Shown here in pieces: positions 33,577 to 43,387 of a stretch of DNA of 64,000 nucleotides; position 1 is the stretch's first letter, and every line of letters starts with the position of its first letter. Where the stretch lies: contig NZ_BCQR01000032.1 of NCBI RefSeq assembly GCF_001552175.1, positions 19,166 through 83,165 of the forward strand, read 5' to 3'. The notes under the pieces are model-generated. The model worked only from the letters and a program-made list of their open reading frames with translations, ran no database searches and was not told the DNA's origin. The stretch is from Actinomadura kijaniata NBRC 14229 (lineage in GTDB: Bacteria > Actinomycetota > Actinomycetes > Streptosporangiales > Streptosporangiaceae). The position numbers and the translations under genes were made by a program.

Positions 33577-35124
33577 ATGTACGACTACGTCATCGTCGGT
33601 GCCGGCTCCGCGGGGTGCGTCCTGGCGGCCCGGCTGAGCGAGGACCCCCACACGAAGGTCTGCCTGCTCGAGGCGGGCCCGGCCGACACCTCACCGAACA
33701 TCCACCTCCCGTCCGCGTTCGGCCGGCTGTTCCGGACCCGCCTCGACTGGGACTACGACACCCTCGACGAGCCGTTCCTGGACGGCCGCCGCGTCTACCT
33801 TCCGCGCGGCCGGATGCTCGGCGGGTCCAGCTCCATGAACGCCATGGTCTACATCCGCGGCCACCGGGCCGACTACGACGGATGGGACACGCCCGGCTGG
33901 AGCTACCGGGAGATGCTGCCCTACTTCAGGCGCTCGGAGGACAACGAGCGCGGCGCCTCCGAATACCACGGCGCGGGCGGACCGCTCGGCGTCTCCGACG
34001 GACGCTCGCGCAACGAGATGACCGCGGCGTTCATCCAGGCCGGCGTCGAGGCGGGCTTCCCCGCCAACGACGACTTCAACGGGGCGGAGCAGGACGGCTT
34101 CGGCTTCTACCAGGTGACCCAGCGCGACGGGCGGCGTTGCAGCACCGCCGCGGGCTTCCTGCGTCCGGCGCTGGACCGCCCGAACCTCACCGTCAGGACC
34201 GGGTTCCAGGCGCACCGCGTCGTCTTCGACGGGGACCGCGCCGTGGGGGTCGCCGGCACCCACCGGGACGAGGAGGTCGAGATCCGCGCCGAGCGGGAGG
34301 TCATCCTCAGCGCCGGCGCCTACAACTCGCCGCAGCTGCTCATGCTGTCCGGGATCGGCCCCGGGCAGGCGCTGGCCCCGCTGGGCATCCCGGTCCGGAT
34401 CGACCAGCCGCACGTCGGCCAGAACCTCCAGGACCACCCGCACACCCTGCTCATCTTCCCGCACGACCGCCCGGTCAGCCTGCTGATCGCCGGAGAGCCG
34501 CAGTACGCGCTGCAGTACGAGCGGGAGCGCAGCGGCCCGCTGTCGTCCAACATCGCCGAGGCGGGCGGGTTCGTCCGCGCCACGGACGGCGCGGAGGTCC
34601 CCGACGTCCAGTTCCTCGCCGGGCCGATCATGTTCGCCGAGGGCGGCCTGCGCGCGCCGACCGCCCACGCCCTGTCGGTGGGGGTGGGCGTGCTGAAGCC
34701 GCGGAGCCGGGGAAGCGTCACGATCGCCACGGAGGACCCGACGGCCAAGCCGGTCATCCAGCACAACTACTTCGCCGACCCCGCCGACATGGAGGTCGCG
34801 GTCGCGGGCATGCGCGTCGTGCTGGAGATCGCCAGGCAGAAGGCGCTCAAGCCGTTCACGCAGACGCTGATGGACGCCCCGGCCTCGGAGTCGGACGCGG
34901 ACCTGCGGGCCTACGTGCGCCGCGCCACCCAGACGCTCTACCACCCGGCGGGCACCTGCGCGATGGGCACGGTGGTCGACGGGCACCTGCGCGTCCTGGG
35001 CGTCGACGGGCTCCGGGTCGTCGACGCCTCGGTGATGCCGGACCTGGTCCGGGGCAACACCAACGCTCCCACGATCGCGATCGCCGAGAGGGCGGCCGAC
35101 CTGATCCGAGGCGTCGCCTCCTGA
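33577..35124 (+). CDS. GMC-family FAD alcohol oxidoreductase (choline dehydrogenase-like)
   Basis: 515 residues from ATG 33577 (GAGGA six bases upstream); an earlier in-frame ATG overlapping the aminotransferase stop lacks a ribosome site. Features: FAD motif VIVGAGSAGCVLAARLSEDP at residue 5, GMC signature 1 GRMLGGSSSMNAMVYIRG, signature 2 ILSAGAYNSPQLLMLSG, and the active-site His pair in LYHPAGTCAMG and RGNTNAPTIAIAE. These enzymes oxidise primary alcohols to aldehydes. Operon with the upstream aminotransferase suggests an alcohol-to-amine conversion in a product side chain. Convergent with a DHFR-like gene. Confidence 0.93.
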   Translation: MYDYVIVGAGSAGCVLAARLSEDPHTKVCLLEAGPADTSPNIHLPSAFGRLFRTRLDWDYDTLDEPFLDGRRVYLPRGRMLGGSSSMNAMVYIRGHRADYDGWDTPGWSYREMLPYFRRSEDNERGASEYHGAGGPLGVSDGRSRNEMTAAFIQAGVEAGFPANDDFNGAEQDGFGFYQVTQRDGRRCSTAAGFLRPALDRPNLTVRTGFQAHRVVFDGDRAVGVAGTHRDEEVEIRAEREVILSAGAYNSPQLLMLSGIGPGQALAPLGIPVRIDQPHVGQNLQDHPHTLLIFPHDRPVSLLIAGEPQYALQYERERSGPLSSNIAEAGGFVRATDGAEVPDVQFLAGPIMFAEGGLRAPTAHALSVGVGVLKPRSRGSVTIATEDPTAKPVIQHNYFADPADMEVAVAGMRVVLEIARQKALKPFTQTLMDAPASESDADLRAYVRRATQTLYHPAGTCAMGTVVDGHLRVLGVDGLRVVDASVMPDLVRGNTNAPTIAIAERAADLIRGVAS

Positions 35125-35195
35125 CGGGAGCGGCCCCGGACCAGGTCCGGAAGGGGAGGGCCCGCGGCCGGCGGCCGGCGGGCGCGCGGTCCCTC

Positions 35196-35744
35196 CTACT
35201 TCCCGGCCGGCTCGTACCGCAGGCCCTGCACACCCGTGCTGTAGGTGGTGGCGTCGGCGAGCGTGAGCTCGAACGACCGGGTGACGTCGTCGAACAGGCG
35301 CGTGCCGCCGCCCACCACGACCGGGAAGATCATGAGCGCGAGTTCGTCGAGCACCCCCGCGACCAGCAGCGAGCGGACCAGCAGCGGGCTTCCGGGCACC
35401 TGGATGTTGCCCCCCTCCTGCTGCTTGAGCTCGCGCACCTTCGCCACGACGTCGCCCTTGACCAGCGTGGAGCCCTCCCATTCGAGGGTGTCGAGAGTGG
35501 ACGACGCCACGTACTTGGGCGACCCGTTCAGGAAGGCGGCCATCGGATTGGAGTCGCCCTGTTCCGGCCACAACTTGGCGAACTCCAGGTAAGTGCGGCG
35601 TCCCAGCAGGACGGTGTCGGCGCTCTCCAGCGCCTCCGCCATCACCCCGGCCATTTCGGGCGCCCAATATTGCTCCGTCCATTGGTCCGGCGACTCCACC
35701 ACGCCGTCCAGCGACATCATCAGACCGGCACAGAGTTTGCGCAT
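35196..35744 (-). CDS. Dihydrofolate-reductase-fold protein (RibD C-terminal family)
   Basis: 182 residues from ATG 35744 with GAGGAG upstream. Starts MRKLCAGLMMSLDGVVESPD and contains DTVLLGRRTYLEFAKLWPEQ and VLDELALMIFPVVVGGGTRL, as expected for YyaP/RibD_C-like reductases. It probably binds NADPH. Such genes occur widely as single genes, so its place inside the cluster may be coincidental; it is not in an operon with cluster genes and faces the GMC gene. Reaction unknown. Confidence 0.82.
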   Translation of the reverse strand: MRKLCAGLMMSLDGVVESPDQWTEQYWAPEMAGVMAEALESADTVLLGRRTYLEFAKLWPEQGDSNPMAAFLNGSPKYVASSTLDTLEWEGSTLVKGDVVAKVRELKQQEGGNIQVPGSPLLVRSLLVAGVLDELALMIFPVVVGGGTRLFDDVTRSFELTLADATTYSTGVQGLRYEPAGK

Positions 35745-35835
35745 GGTGCTCTCCTCATCAGCGGTTTTGCGGACGGATCGGCGACGTCCCGGGATAGATC
35801 GCCGACGGGGCACGGTTCCGACCCTGGACCAATAC

Positions 35836-35855
35836 GCCACCGGTGGCAACCACCG
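35836..35855. promoter_or_regulatory. Palindrome in the ABC-transporter upstream region
   Basis: GCCACCGGTGGC is a perfect 12-base palindrome, directly overlapped by CGGTGG-CAA-CCACCG. It lies in the 273-base gap (35745-36017) between the divergent DHFR-like gene and the ABC exporter gene, about 165 bases before the latter. It is a candidate repressor operator; nothing else is recognisable in the gap. Confidence 0.35.
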
Positions 35856-36017
35856 TCGCGAAAGAGCCGGCCGACAGCGGAACCCTACCGGTGCGGATCC
35901 CTTCTGTCGGCCAGTCAGCAGATCGGTCAGAACCCGCGCGACAGGTCGCGATGAGTTTCGCGGAGTCGCCGGGTCGACACAGTGGCACGGCGACGTGCGA
36001 CCAGAAGGGAGTCCTTG

Positions 36018-36998
36018 GTGGAACATGCGATTCACGTCGATGGGCTGGTGAAACGCTTCGGCGACAAGGCCGCGCTCGACGGCGTCGACCTGCAGGTCGG
36101 AAGCGGCATCCTGCTCGGGCTGCTCGGCCCCAACGGGGCGGGCAAGACGACGATGGTGCGGGTGCTGGCGACCCTGCTGAAACCGGACGGCGGCAAGGCG
36201 ACCGTGTACGGGCACGACGTCGTCCGGGACGCGCACAAGGTGCGGCAACTCATCGGGGTGACCGGGCAGTACGCCTCGGTCGACGCGAACCTGACCGGGG
36301 TCGACAACCTGCTGCTGATCGGCCGGCTCCTCGGGCTGTCGGGGCGCGAGGCCAAGAGGCAGACCGACGAGCTGCTGACGAGGTTCGACCTGCACGACGC
36401 GGCGGGCCGGCAGGTCAAGACGTACTCCGGCGGCATGCGCCGGCGTCTGGACCTGGCGCTGAGCCTGGTCGGCAACCCCCGGCTGCTCTACCTGGACGAG
36501 CCCACCACGGGCCTGGACCTGCCCTCCCGGCTGAAGCTGTGGGAGATGGTCCGCGCCCTGGTCGCCGACGGCGTCACGGTCCTGCTGACCACGCAGTACC
36601 TGGAGGAGGCCGACGCGCTGGCCAACGAGATCGTCGTCATCGACCAGGGCAAGGTGATCGCCACCGGTTCCCCCGACGAGCTGAAGTCCCGGATCGGCGC
36701 GCAGCGGCTGGAGGTCAAGCCCGTCCGGCCGCTCGACGTCCCGCGGGTCGCCGAGGTGGTCGAGGCGATCGTGGGCCGGCGGCCCGACGTGCAGGGGCAG
36801 CTGGTCACCGCGCTGGCGGCCGACGCCCAGACCCTGCAGACCGCCGTCCAGCGCCTGCGCGAGGCGGACGTCGACATCGCCGAGCTGTCCCTGCGGGGTT
36901 CGAGCCTCGACGAGGTGTTCCTCGCGCTGACCGGCCACCGGGCCGAAGAGTCCACCGAGGCCGTCCAGGACGGCGCACCCCAGGAGGTGTCGGCATGA
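36018..36998 (+). CDS. ABC exporter ATP-binding subunit, DrrA-like
   Basis: 326 residues from GTG 36018 (GGGAG six bases upstream). Walker [12 protein letters not shown], signature [17 protein letters not shown], Walker [13 protein letters not shown] and switch His region are in order, followed by the DrrA-type C-terminal domain ending [17 protein letters not shown]. DrrA/B pairs export daunorubicin and many other antibiotics and confer self-resistance. Its stop overlaps the permease start (ATGA). Likely role is export of the small-molecule product of this cluster. Confidence 0.94.
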   Translation: MEHAIHVDGLVKRFGDKAALDGVDLQVGSGILLGLLGPNGAGKTTMVRVLATLLKPDGGKATVYGHDVVRDAHKVRQLIGVTGQYASVDANLTGVDNLLLIGRLLGLSGREAKRQTDELLTRFDLHDAAGRQVKTYSGGMRRRLDLALSLVGNPRLLYLDEPTTGLDLPSRLKLWEMVRALVADGVTVLLTTQYLEEADALANEIVVIDQGKVIATGSPDELKSRIGAQRLEVKPVRPLDVPRVAEVVEAIVGRRPDVQGQLVTALAADAQTLQTAVQRLREADVDIAELSLRGSSLDEVFLALTGHRAEESTEAVQDGAPQEVSA

Positions 36999-37816
36999 CC
37001 GCCGCGATCGAGACCGCTCCGCGGCTGCCCGAGCTCGCGCCGCGCGTCGGCCCGCTCCAGGGGCTGCGGCAGACCCTGACGCTGGCCCGACGCGTGATCA
37101 TCCAGGTCCGGCACAACCCCCAGGAGCTGGCCGACCAGAGCTTCCAGCCGATCATCTTCACGCTGCTGTTCACCTACGTCTTCGGCGCGTCGATCGCCTC
37201 CGACGGGGACCGGCAGACCTACCTGCAGTTCATGATCCCCGGCATGCTGGCCATGAACATGCTGTTCAACTCCCTCTACGTCGGCCAGGGGCTCAACACC
37301 GACCTGGCGATGGGCGTGTTCGACCGGATGCGGACACTGCCGATCGCGCGCTGGGCCCCGCTGGCCGGTCGCATCCTCGCCGACCAGCTCATGCAGCTGT
37401 GGGGCATCGTGCTCGTCTTCGCCGTCGGCCTGCTCCTCGGGTTCCGGCCGGGCAACGGGGTGCAGGGCATGCTCGCCGGCACGCTGCTGCTGCTGTTCTT
37501 CGCCCTCGCGTTCTCCTGGGTGGCGGTGCTGGTGGGCGTCGCCTCCAAGAACGCCCAGCAGGTGCAGGTCTTCGGCATGGCCGTGGTGCTGCCGATCAAC
37601 TTCGTCAGCGGCACGTTCGCGCCGGTGGAGACGATGCCCACGGCGCTGCAGAAGTTCGCCGAGTACACCCCGGTCGGCAACCTGCTGGAGGCCAGCCGCG
37701 GGCTCATCAACGGCGGGCCGGTCGCCACGCCGCTGTGGTGGACGGTCGTGTGGGCGGTGGCGCTCGTGCTCATCTTCGCGCCGCTGTCCATCCGCGCCCT
37801 GAACCGCAAGACCTGA
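36995..37816 (+). CDS. ABC-2 type exporter permease, DrrB-like
   Basis: 273 residues with six predicted membrane segments and the ABC-2 conserved parts: VRHNPQELADQSFQPIIFTL near the N-terminus, FVSGTFAPVETMPTALQKFA before the last helix, and EYTPVGNLLEASRGL. It forms the membrane channel for the preceding DrrA-like ATPase, with which it overlaps by four bases. Followed by two strong hairpins. No other exporter subunit is encoded nearby. Confidence 0.93.
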   Translation: MTAAIETAPRLPELAPRVGPLQGLRQTLTLARRVIIQVRHNPQELADQSFQPIIFTLLFTYVFGASIASDGDRQTYLQFMIPGMLAMNMLFNSLYVGQGLNTDLAMGVFDRMRTLPIARWAPLAGRILADQLMQLWGIVLVFAVGLLLGFRPGNGVQGMLAGTLLLLFFALAFSWVAVLVGVASKNAQQVQVFGMAVVLPINFVSGTFAPVETMPTALQKFAEYTPVGNLLEASRGLINGGPVATPLWWTVVWAVALVLIFAPLSIRALNRKT

Positions 37817-37827
37817 CGGCGGCCGGT

Positions 37828-37899
37828 GCCGGGGGCGCCCCCGGCGGCACACGGCCGGACACGAAGCGGGCCGCCCGCGCACCGGCGCGGGCGGCCCGC
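37828..37899. terminator. Two consecutive hairpins between convergent ABC permease and methyltransferase genes
   Basis: GCCGGGGGCGCCCCCGGC (37828-37845) is an 18-base perfect palindrome. GCGGGCCGCCCGCGC (37866-37880) pairs with 37885-37899 around loop ACCG. Together they make a strong bidirectional terminator. Confidence 0.75.
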
Positions 37900-37934
37900 C
37901 GAACATGACCCGTCTCCCGGGCCGGGCGCGGGGC

Positions 37935-38978
37935 TCAGGGCTTGCGGGCCAGCACGGCGCCGTTCGCCCCCGGGGCGCGGAACCGCACGGTCCGCACGTC
38001 GCCGAACCCGGCGGCCCGCAGCCAGTCGCCGTACTCCCCGGCCGTGTAGTTGCGGCCCCAGGTCCCGACCAGCATGTTCAGGCTCATCAGCGCCGCGTCC
38101 AGCGGGCCGGTCCGGTCGTCGTCGACGAGCAGTTCGCTGATCACCAGGAGGCCGCCGCGGGGCAGCGCCCGGAAGCACTTGCCCAGCAGTTCCCGGTTCC
38201 GCGCCTCGTCCCAGTCGTGCATGATCATGGAGAGCAGGATCGCGTCATGGCCGTCCGGCAGCTCCTCGTCCGCGAAGAAGTCGCCCGGGTGCGGGCTCAC
38301 CCGCTCCGACAGCCCGGCGGCGCCGATCCGTTCCGCCGCGTGCTCGCACACGTGCGGCAGGTCGTAGACGGTGGCGCGCAGGCCGGGGTACCGGCGGCAC
38401 AGCTCGATGTCGAAGGCCGCGCCGCCGCCGCCGACGTCGAGCAGCCTGGTGACGCCGCCGAAGTCGACGGCCTCGCCGAGCGCCCGCGCCGTGACTGCGG
38501 AGAGCGGGTACAGGCCGTCCCAGAACAGCTTGGCCCTGTTCTCGGACGTGAAGATGTCCTCGCGCTGCTCGGCGGTCCACCGGCTGGGGCGGTTGGTCCT
38601 GACGGCCTCGGTGACCCGCATCCAGCCGGTGAACGCGTGGTCCCGCAGCATCCGGATGTAGTCGCCGAAGCAGTAGGGCCGCCCGCGCACCAGGTAGTGG
38701 TCGGCGACCGGCGTGTTGCGGAAGCCCGCGCCGTCGCGCTCCACCAGGCCGAGCGCCGCGCAGGCGGTGAGCACGATCTCCGCCGGCCGCTCGTCGACGC
38801 CGACGCCGGCGGCCACCTCGGCCACGGTCGCCGTGCCCTTGGCGGACAGGAAGGTGAACAGGTCCAGGTCCTCCGCCGCGACGAGCGTCTGCGACACCAG
38901 CAGCCCCTGGGCCATCTGGGCCAGGACGTCGGCGGCGGGCGGCTCGGTCTCCGGCCCCGGAGGGGTGAGGTCGTCCAT
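37935..38978 (-). CDS. SAM-dependent O-methyltransferase (DmpM/NcsB1-like)
   Basis: 347 residues. A dimerisation domain (LLVSQTLVAAEDLDLFTFLS) is followed by a Rossmann methyltransferase with motif I LLDVGGGGAAFDIEL at about residue 172 and the catalytic-His region SMIMHDWDEARNRELL. This is the architecture of plant-type and actinomycete aromatic O-methyltransferases; NcsB1, which methylates the naphthoate of neocarzinostatin, has the same layout. Three bases downstream of a P450 gene in the same operon, which suggests hydroxylation then O-methylation of the PKS-derived aromatic acid. Exact position of methylation unknown. Confidence 0.9.
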   Translation of the reverse strand: MDDLTPPGPETEPPAADVLAQMAQGLLVSQTLVAAEDLDLFTFLSAKGTATVAEVAAGVGVDERPAEIVLTACAALGLVERDGAGFRNTPVADHYLVRGRPYCFGDYIRMLRDHAFTGWMRVTEAVRTNRPSRWTAEQREDIFTSENRAKLFWDGLYPLSAVTARALGEAVDFGGVTRLLDVGGGGAAFDIELCRRYPGLRATVYDLPHVCEHAAERIGAAGLSERVSPHPGDFFADEELPDGHDAILLSMIMHDWDEARNRELLGKCFRALPRGGLLVISELLVDDDRTGPLDAALMSLNMLVGTWGRNYTAGEYGDWLRAAGFGDVRTVRFRAPGANGAVLARKP

Positions 38979-38981
38979 GGC

Positions 38982-40208
38982 TCAGCCCTCCTGCCCGTCC
39001 GGTCCGGTGCCCGGCGTCTCGAACCGGACGTGGATGCCGGAGAAGACGATGTGCCGCCCGTTCTCGAAGTGGCGGCGGGGCTCCTCGGTGAGGAAGTACG
39101 CCGGACGCCGGGCGAGCTCGTCCAGGGTGGCCCGGAGTTCCATCCGCGACAGCTGCGCGCCGATGCAGTGGTGGATACCGAACCCGAAGCTCAGGTGGTG
39201 GTGGGAGTTCCCGCGGCCGGGGTCGAACTCGTCCGGCGCGGGGAACTTCGCGGGGTCGCGGTTGGCGGCGTCGAACAGCAGCACGACCCTGGAGCCGCCG
39301 GGGATGGTCACCCCGTCGATCGTGACGTCCCGGGTGGTCACCCGGGTGAGCCGGTCGGCGGGGCACCACCGGCGCAGCGACTCCTCGACCACGGCGGTCC
39401 GGAGCTCCGGTTCGGTCCTGAGGCGCTCCTGCAGCTCCGGATGCCCGGCCAGGTACCACAGGAGGCGGCTGGCCGAGTTCATCGGGTTGTCGTGCCCGGC
39501 CACGCAGTACGACACGATGATGGAGTACAGCATGTCCTCGGAGATCGGCTCGCCGTCCACGCGCGCGTTGACCAGGTGCGACAGGTAGTAGTCGCCCGGC
39601 TCCTCGCGGGCCCGCCGGATCTCCTCCGACAGCAGGGAGCGGAAGGCGGGCCAGAAGCCCTCGGCGTCGCTGTCCCTGGACAGGCGCTTCCACATGCTGC
39701 GCGTCAGGTCGCGGATCCGGTGCTGGGCCGCGTCCGACAGCCCGATGGCCAGGCCCAGGACGCCGATCGAGAGCGGCTGGGCCAGCCGGGTGAACAGGTC
39801 CGCCTCGCCCTTCCGGACGAGGGGGTCCACCAGGTCGGCGACGAGCCGGGCGACGGCGGGCTCCAGGCGGCGCAGCGCCTCCCTCTCCATCGGCGGCGCC
39901 ATGAGCTTGCGGATCACCCGGTGCTCGGGCGGGTCGTAGTCGATCGGCGAGAACTTCGGCATCCCCGCGGCGCGCGGAAAGTGCACGCCGAAACCCGAGC
40001 TGAAGGTCTCGTAGTCGCGCAGCGCCGCCTTGACGTGCTCGTAGCGCGACAGCACCCAGAAACCGCCGTGCGCCGGCGAATAGGTCACGGCCGCGCGCTC
40101 GCGGATCTCGCTGTTGACGATCTCCGCCACTTCCGGGGTGTATTCCGGGTCGTGGTAGTCGAATTCCCGGACGAGTCGAGCGACGACGTCCTCTTGGGTT
40201 GCCCTCAT
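38982..40208 (-). CDS. Cytochrome P450, candidate aromatic-acid hydroxylase
   Basis: 408 residues from ATG 40208 (GAGGG upstream). Heme loop [19 protein letters not shown], ExxR as EESLRRWCP, and [20 protein letters not shown]. The I-helix is [11 protein letters not shown], with Asn-Pro replacing the usual Glu-Thr-Thr, a feature of a minority of bacterial P450s. Being directly upstream of, and coupled to, the O-methyltransferase gene, it is the best NcsB3-type candidate here, that is an enzyme adding the ring hydroxyl that is then methylated. That assignment is from gene order, not from a diagnostic residue. Confidence 0.92.
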   Translation of the reverse strand: MRATQEDVVARLVREFDYHDPEYTPEVAEIVNSEIRERAAVTYSPAHGGFWVLSRYEHVKAALRDYETFSSGFGVHFPRAAGMPKFSPIDYDPPEHRVIRKLMAPPMEREALRRLEPAVARLVADLVDPLVRKGEADLFTRLAQPLSIGVLGLAIGLSDAAQHRIRDLTRSMWKRLSRDSDAEGFWPAFRSLLSEEIRRAREEPGDYYLSHLVNARVDGEPISEDMLYSIIVSYCVAGHDNPMNSASRLLWYLAGHPELQERLRTEPELRTAVVEESLRRWCPADRLTRVTTRDVTIDGVTIPGGSRVVLLFDAANRDPAKFPAPDEFDPGRGNSHHHLSFGFGIHHCIGAQLSRMELRATLDELARRPAYFLTEEPRRHFENGRHIVFSGIHVRFETPGTGPDGQEG

Positions 40209-40392
40209 TTTTCCCTCACGGTCTTCCGTTTGGCCGAGGATCGGTTCTCGATCGCTCACCGGGTGATCCGGCGGGCGCCCGCGCGGGTCACTTCGATCCT
40301 CGGTGAGGGGCGTACGGAGGGCATCTCGCATATTGCCGATCCGCACGTCCCCACCGGTCCGCGACCGGCCCGGAAGGCAGCGGTTTCCCAGC

Positions 40393-40409
40393 GCCATTTC
40401 GAAGAAGCC
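40393..40409 (+). promoter_or_regulatory. Weak copy of the cluster promoter element
   Basis: GCCATTTCGAAGAAGCC agrees with GCAATTACCGAGAAGGC at 12 of 17 positions and lies 53 bases before the P450 start at 40463. Alone it would not be convincing. Confidence 0.25.
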
Positions 40410-40462
40410 AGGCGTTACCCGTCTGCCTACAGTGATAGGCCACCACGTTCGGAGGTTTCGTC

Positions 40463-41692
40463 GTGAAACGCACATGCCCTGTGACCCTCGACCGGACCGG
40501 AACGGATATCCACGCCGAGAACGCCCGGTTGCGTTCCCAGGGCCCGGTGGCCCGGGTGGAGCTTCCGGGCGGGGTCCCCGGATGGACGGTGATCGGCCAC
40601 GACCTGGCCAGGAGGGTGCTGTCCGATCCGCGGTTCACCAAGGACCCGCGGAACTGGCCCGCCTACGTGAACGGCGAGATCCCGCCGGACTGGCCGATGA
40701 TCACGTGGGTGGTGATGGACAACATGACCACCCATGACGGCCCCGACCACGCCCGGTTGCGCAGGCTGATCTCCCGGGCCTTCACCGCGCGGCGGGTCGC
40801 CGCCACCCGGCCGCTGATCGAGCGGATCACGACCGGTCTGCTGGACGACCTGGCGGCGGTCCCGCCCGGGGAGGTCGTCGACCTGAAGGCGCGCTTCGCC
40901 TACCCCCTGCCCGCGAGCGTGGTCTGCGACCTGTTCGGCGTGCCGCCCGAGTCCCGCGCCGAGGCGCTGCGCGGCGGCGAGGTGAACACCACCACCGCGA
41001 TCACCCCGGAGGAGGCCGCGGCCAACGTCGAGCAGTGGCAACGGGCGCTCGGAGCGCTCGTCGAGGCCAAGCGCCGGGAGCCCGGCGACGACCTGACCAG
41101 CGTCCTGGTCGACGCGGCCGAGGACGGGACGCGGCTCACCGACGAGGAGCTGGTCGGCACCCTGTTCCTGATGCTCGGCGCCGGTTCCGAGACGGTGATG
41201 AACCTCCTGTGCCACGCGGTCGTCGACCTGCTGTCCCATCCCGACCAGCTCGACCTGGTGCTGACCGGGAAGGTCGACTGGGAGCAGGTCGTCGAGGAGT
41301 CCCTGCGGGGGCAGTCGCCCATCGCCCACCTGCCGTTCCGCTTCACGACCGAGGACGTCGAGGTCGGCGGGGTGACGATCCCCCGGGGGGACCCGGTGCT
41401 CATCGGCTTCGCCGGGATCGGCCGCGACCCGGCGCTGCACGGCGAGGAGGCGGCCCTGTTCGACATCACCCGGGCCGACAAGACGCACCTGTCGTTCGGC
41501 CACGGGGTCCACTTCTGCCTGGGCGCGCCGCTGGCCCGGCTGGAGGCGGCGATCGCGCTGCCCGCCCTGTTCGACCGGTTCCCCGGCATCAGGCTCGCGG
41601 CCGGACGGGACCGGCTGGCGCCCCAGCCGACCTTCATCATGAACGGGCCCGCCGCCGTGCCGGTGACGCTGGGCGGGCACGGCACCGCCTGA
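40463..41692 (+). CDS. Cytochrome P450
   Basis: 409 residues, GTG start with GGAGG seven bases upstream. Heme loop [19 protein letters not shown], Exx[11 protein letters not shown]-helix [13 protein letters not shown] with the Glu-Thr pair intact, and the substrate-side [20 protein letters not shown] block. A standard CYP107/CYP105-like bacterial monooxygenase. It is transcribed with the downstream flavin epoxidase (115-base gap, same strand) and divergent from the P450/methyltransferase pair. Likely a tailoring oxidation; substrate unknown. Confidence 0.92.
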   Translation: MKRTCPVTLDRTGTDIHAENARLRSQGPVARVELPGGVPGWTVIGHDLARRVLSDPRFTKDPRNWPAYVNGEIPPDWPMITWVVMDNMTTHDGPDHARLRRLISRAFTARRVAATRPLIERITTGLLDDLAAVPPGEVVDLKARFAYPLPASVVCDLFGVPPESRAEALRGGEVNTTTAITPEEAAANVEQWQRALGALVEAKRREPGDDLTSVLVDAAEDGTRLTDEELVGTLFLMLGAGSETVMNLLCHAVVDLLSHPDQLDLVLTGKVDWEQVVEESLRGQSPIAHLPFRFTTEDVEVGGVTIPRGDPVLIGFAGIGRDPALHGEEAALFDITRADKTHLSFGHGVHFCLGAPLARLEAAIALPALFDRFPGIRLAAGRDRLAPQPTFIMNGPAAVPVTLGGHGTA

Positions 41693-41807
41693 CCGGCCCG
41701 CGGGCGGCGGGCGACCGCCGGCGTTCCCCTCGTTTTCCTCGCGCTGAACGCATTCCAAGAGATGCATCGCCTTTGCGCCGATCGCACTATTTGGGAGGCG
41801 GTCGACA

Positions 41808-43226
41808 ATGGCTGGAGGAAACGTGGTCCAACAACTCGGAGAACACGCCGTCGTGCTCGGCGGAGGAATGGCCGGCCTGATGACATGCCGCGTCCTCGCG
41901 GACCGGTACCGCAGGGTGTCGGTGATCGACCGGGACACGCTGACCGGGGTGACCCGGGCCCGCGGCGGCGTGCCGCAGGCCCGCCACGCGCACGCGCTGC
42001 TGGCCCGGGGCCAGCAGACGATGGAGGAGCTGTTCCCCGGCCTCCAGGAGGAACTGGACGCGGCCGGGGTCCTCACCGGCGACGTCGCGGGGGATCTCCG
42101 CTGGTACCTCGACGGCCGGCCGCTGCGGCGGGCGCGCTCCGGCGCGCTGAGCGTCTCGGCGGCCCGGCCCGACCTGGAGGCCCACGTGCGGGCCAGGGTC
42201 GCCGCGCTGCCCAACGTGGAGTTCCGGGAGAACACCGTCATCCAGGGGCTCACGGCCTCCGCCGACCGCGGCCGCGTCACCGGCGTCCGGCTGGCGGGCG
42301 ACGGCCCGGTCCCCGAGACGCTGGCGGCCGACCTGGTCGTCGACACGACCGGCCGGGGCAGCCGCACGCCGCTCTGGCTCCGGGAGATGGGCTACGAGCG
42401 TCCCCCCGAGGACAGGGTCAAGATCGACCTGGCCTACACCTCGCGGTTCTTCAGGCTGGACAGCGACCCCTTCGGGGACGCCCTCGCCATCAACCCGCTG
42501 TCCTCGCCGGCGAACCCGCGGGGGGCGTTCTTCGGGAAGTTCCCCGACGGGATCGCCCTGCTGTCGCTCACCGGGATGCTGGGCGACCATCCGCCGCGCG
42601 ACCACGAGGGCTTCCTCCGGTTCGCCGCCACGCTCCAGCCGCCCGAGATCTACCAGGCGGTGCGGACCGCCGAGCCGCTGGGCGACATCGCCTCCTTCCG
42701 GGTCCCGGCCAGCGTGCGCCGCCGCTACGACCGGCTGCGGCGCTTCCCCGCCGGGCTGCTGGTGCTCGGCGACGCCCTGTGCGTCTTCAACCCGGTGTAC
42801 GGCCAGGGGATGACGCTGGCCGCGATGGAGGCGCACGCGCTCGCCGCGCACCTGGCGGCGGGCGAGCCGCGGCCGCTGCGGTTCTTCCGCGAGGTCAAGC
42901 CGTTCATCGACGTGGCCTGGGAGACTTCGGCCAGCGCCGACCTGGCGTACCCCGGGGTCGAGGGGCCCCGCACGCTGAAGGTCAGGCTCGGCAACGCCTA
43001 CATGGCGCGGTTCCTCGAGGCGGCCCAGAACGACGGCAGGTTCACCGCGACGTTCTTCCGGGTCGCGGGTCTCCTCGACCCGCCGCAGACGCTGATGCGC
43101 CCCGGCCTGGTGCGCGACGTGCTGCGCGCCTCCGGACGCGGGAGCAGGCGGTCGCTGGTCGGCCGCGGCCGGCCCGCCGGGCTGCTCGACGACTCCTCCC
43201 CCGCTCCCGGACACCGCGCCTCGTAG
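41808..43226 (+). CDS. FAD-dependent monooxygenase of the MonCI/LasC epoxidase family (copy 2)
   Basis: 472 residues. FAD motif AVVLGGGMAGLMTCRVLAD, middle block DLVVDTTGRGSRTPLWLREM and GD motif LLVLGDALCVFNPVYGQGMT mirror copy 1 at 30478-31878, so the two are paralogs that diverged within this family. Role by family: alkene epoxidation, with an epoxide hydrolase available in the cluster. Start is uncertain: ATG 41808 has GGGAGG nine bases upstream, but GTG 41823 has GGAGG four bases upstream and begins VVQQLGEHAVVLGG. Ends just before a perfect palindrome shared with the convergent apoprotein gene. Confidence 0.85.
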   Translation: MAGGNVVQQLGEHAVVLGGGMAGLMTCRVLADRYRRVSVIDRDTLTGVTRARGGVPQARHAHALLARGQQTMEELFPGLQEELDAAGVLTGDVAGDLRWYLDGRPLRRARSGALSVSAARPDLEAHVRARVAALPNVEFRENTVIQGLTASADRGRVTGVRLAGDGPVPETLAADLVVDTTGRGSRTPLWLREMGYERPPEDRVKIDLAYTSRFFRLDSDPFGDALAINPLSSPANPRGAFFGKFPDGIALLSLTGMLGDHPPRDHEGFLRFAATLQPPEIYQAVRTAEPLGDIASFRVPASVRRRYDRLRRFPAGLLVLGDALCVFNPVYGQGMTLAAMEAHALAAHLAAGEPRPLRFFREVKPFIDVAWETSASADLAYPGVEGPRTLKVRLGNAYMARFLEAAQNDGRFTATFFRVAGLLDPPQTLMRPGLVRDVLRASGRGSRRSLVGRGRPAGLLDDSSPAPGHRAS

Positions 43227-43246
43227 CGCGGCGGCTCGAAGCGACG

Positions 43247-43282
43247 TGCGTATGGCCGGGCCCCGGGGCCCGGCCATACGCA
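43247..43282. terminator. 36-bp perfect palindrome, bidirectional terminator
   Basis: TGCGTATGGCCGGGCCCC followed directly by its exact complement, with no loop beyond the centre. It lies between the convergent epoxidase and apoprotein genes. Confidence 0.8.
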
Positions 43283-43387
43283 TGTGACGGCGCCTGTCCC
43301 CGAACGTCGGAGCCGCCCGCGCCGGGCTGCGAGAGTCCGGCGCGGGCGGCCACTGGTGTTCGTGCGGCCGGAAAGCCGCGTCGTCGG

